Assembly: GCF_014651815.1 (NCBI RefSeq)
Contig: NZ_BMXP01000001.1
Coordinates: 337,934 to 401,933 of the forward strand
Source: Alteromonas halophila
GTDB lineage: Bacteria > Pseudomonadota > Gammaproteobacteria > Enterobacterales > Alteromonadaceae
Direction of reading: 5' to 3'
DNA length: 64,000 nt
A program made the position numbers and the translations under genes. Under the pieces are notes generated by a model. It was not told the DNA's origin. It saw only the letters and a program-made list of their open reading frames with translations, and ran no database searches. Shown piece after piece: positions 62,613 through 64,000 of this stretch (the first letter of the stretch is position 1; the number at the start of each line of letters is the position of its first letter).

Positions 62613-64000
62613 TGCCGGAGCAAAAAGGTTTGACTGCCATGCACCAAATGCCTAAAGGGCGGTGCTTGCCTGTGCGCAAGGGGTATGAGATTCTGAAACC
62701 CAAACTCAATTTAAGTGACCGACTTGTGCAGATAGGCTCACTTCGCCAGCTAACGCTGGTCAGTTTCGCGTTGGCGCTGGTTCCTCTTATTGCGCTGTTA
62801 TGGCAAAGCCAGAGTGATCTTGCCCGGGTGGGCAAGATGACAACGTTTGATACCCGCTATGTGGTGGATGTGGTCAGCGACCTGCGTAATCTTGATGCCG
62901 CCGCGGTCGATCTGGAGCGTAGCATTCGTCAGTTTGCTGTGCTGCGCAGTGACAAAGTGGCAGCGCTCAGCGATAACGCACTGGCGCAGTTTGTTTCAGC
63001 CAGAGATAAACTGTGTGCGTCGCTCGATTCGCCGCCCGAATGCGTGCAGCTTAACGAGCACGTAGAGCAGTTGTCTGACTTTCGTCAAGTCGAAGACGAA
63101 TTGCTACTGAACGCGTACCTTGCCTCCGTGAGCCGGTCAGTCAGCAGCTTTCGCGATGAGGTCGACGAAGCGATTCAGTTGCGTCTTGAAGTGCAGCAAC
63201 AGGACCTGGCCGCCATGCAAGCCAAACAGGCCTGGTCAACGGCGATGCTGGTCAGCATATCGCTGTTGCTAATATTGCTGGGCAGTCAGCTTATCGTTAA
63301 CCCAGTCAAAAAGCTAAAGCATATTATTCGTATAGTGGCTAAGCAGGACGGGGAACTGCCATCCCTGTCCACCCGTGCGCCAAAAGAGCTCATTGGTGTC
63401 GAGCGTGATCTGCACTGGCTATATGACCGTCTCACGCAACTTGAACATATTCGAACCGCCTTATTGCGCCATGCATCCCATGAACTCAAGACGCCACTTG
63501 CCAGTATCAAAGAGGGCTGCAGTTTGCTGTCAGAAAACGTGGTTGGCGAGCTCAATCCACGCCAGAAAGAGGTACTCAGCCTGCTGACCAGTTCGACTCA
63601 GCGGCTTAATTCACTGGTGGAAAAACTGCTTGATTACAATCTGCTTCTGCAACAGGCTCAGCCTACAACCACCGCTGTTGATCCAGCGACACTGGTCAAA
63701 GATTGCATTCAGGACTACGCACTGGCATTGAAAGATCGCGATGTGAATGTGGATGTCGCCGCAGAGCAGATTGCGGTAGACGAAGAACTCTATCGCCGAA
63801 TTCTGGATAATCTGGTATCCAACGCGGTTGCCCACGGGGCGGTTGGCAGACCCATCGATATCCGTATTTACAATGACAGCGACACAACCGTGCTGGAAGT
63901 GGCTAACCGGGGGAAAAAAATTCCCGCAGAGGCAGCGCCGACGCTGTTTGAACCTTTTACCCGGGGCAGCGATCCCCGAAACGATAATGTGATTGGGACC
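62612..64000 (+). CDS. Sensor histidine kinase, QseE/GlrK-like (partial)
   Basis: At least 463 residues, continuing past the window end. Two transmembrane helices (about 46-63 and 210-228) flank a periplasmic helical domain. HAMP-like linker is followed by the H-box LLRHASHELKTPLASIKEG, an N-box (NLVSNAVAHG) and the start of the G-box region. This H-box form is typical of QseE/GlrK. ATG 62612 overlaps the EF-hand stop; ATG 62639 is an alternative. Translational coupling suggests a calcium-linked sensing unit, which is inference. Confidence 0.88.
   Translation, partial: MPEQKGLTAMHQMPKGRCLPVRKGYEILKPKLNLSDRLVQIGSLRQLTLVSFALALVPLIALLWQSQSDLARVGKMTTFDTRYVVDVVSDLRNLDAAAVDLERSIRQFAVLRSDKVAALSDNALAQFVSARDKLCASLDSPPECVQLNEHVEQLSDFRQVEDELLLNAYLASVSRSVSSFRDEVDEAIQLRLEVQQQDLAAMQAKQAWSTAMLVSISLLLILLGSQLIVNPVKKLKHIIRIVAKQDGELPSLSTRAPKELIGVERDLHWLYDRLTQLEHIRTALLRHASHELKTPLASIKEGCSLLSENVVGELNPRQKEVLSLLTSSTQRLNSLVEKLLDYNLLLQQAQPTTTAVDPATLVKDCIQDYALALKDRDVNVDVAAEQIAVDEELYRRILDNLVSNAVAHGAVGRPIDIRIYNDSDTTVLEVANRGKKIPAEAAPTLFEPFTRGSDPRNDNVIGT

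Overview
The window is about 64 kb of a marine gammaproteobacterial chromosome, most likely Alteromonadaceae (Alteromonas/Salinimonas-like). Evidence for this is the E. coli-like gene neighbourhoods (corB-like/ypjD/ffh, rpsP-rimM-trmD-rplS, aroF-tyrA, pheL-pheA, fadIJ), moderate GC, many c-di-GMP signalling proteins and a SonM-type methyltransferase like that of Shewanella. No rRNA, tRNA, CRISPR or transposase gene was recognised.

Layout. 1-8.4 kb (minus strand): a truncated DUF885 lipoprotein, then a complete MoxR/DUF58/DUF4381/VWA/VWA-TPR/BatD 'aerotolerance' operon. 8.4-12.4 kb: fadI-fadJ behind a FadR-like operator. 12.5-20.6 kb: two small proteins, a 1519-residue propeller-PAS-GGDEF-EAL sensor and an M16 metalloprotease. 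20.7-25.5 kb: sixA, a small ORF, a CNNM/CorC-type membrane protein, a CcsA-like membrane protein and ffh. 25.5-46.8 kb: about 21 kb between ffh and rpsP, which are neighbours in E. coli. It carries catalase, a membrane-protein/HTH pair, a 271-bp MITE-like element, a metallo-beta-lactamase-fold lipoprotein, a WYL regulator plus three-gene condensin-like operon, a TerB-like protein, a lipoprotein hydrolase, a set of very small double-glycine-leader peptides, an RND efflux pair and an ABC exporter. 46.9-51.4 kb: rpsP-rimM-trmD-rplS, then a TyrR-box-preceded aroF-tyrA. 51.9-56.1 kb: a second insertion, between the convergent tyrA and pheA, holding a probable split-borosin (backbone N-methylated RiPP) locus and a diguanylate cyclase. 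56.4-64 kb: pheA with its Phe leader/attenuator, a two-receiver response regulator, a Sui1/YciH protein, TerB, another GGDEF-EAL protein, an EF-hand protein and a sensor kinase cut by the window end.

The strongest candidates for undescribed biology are (i) the borosin-like locus at 54.4-56.1 kb: SonM-type methyltransferase, translationally coupled GNAT, and a 69-aa peptide with a SonA-like leader; (ii) the SMC-like/MukE-like/kleisin-like operon at 29.9-36.5 kb, which has no JetD-like nuclease and whose WYL regulator has a perfect inverted repeat laid over its own promoter; and (iii) three tiny ORFs at 38.3-38.9 kb, two with exact 15-residue double-glycine-type leaders, next to a retropepsin-like protease. 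Assignments come from reading the translated sequence and recalled family motifs; no database search was run.
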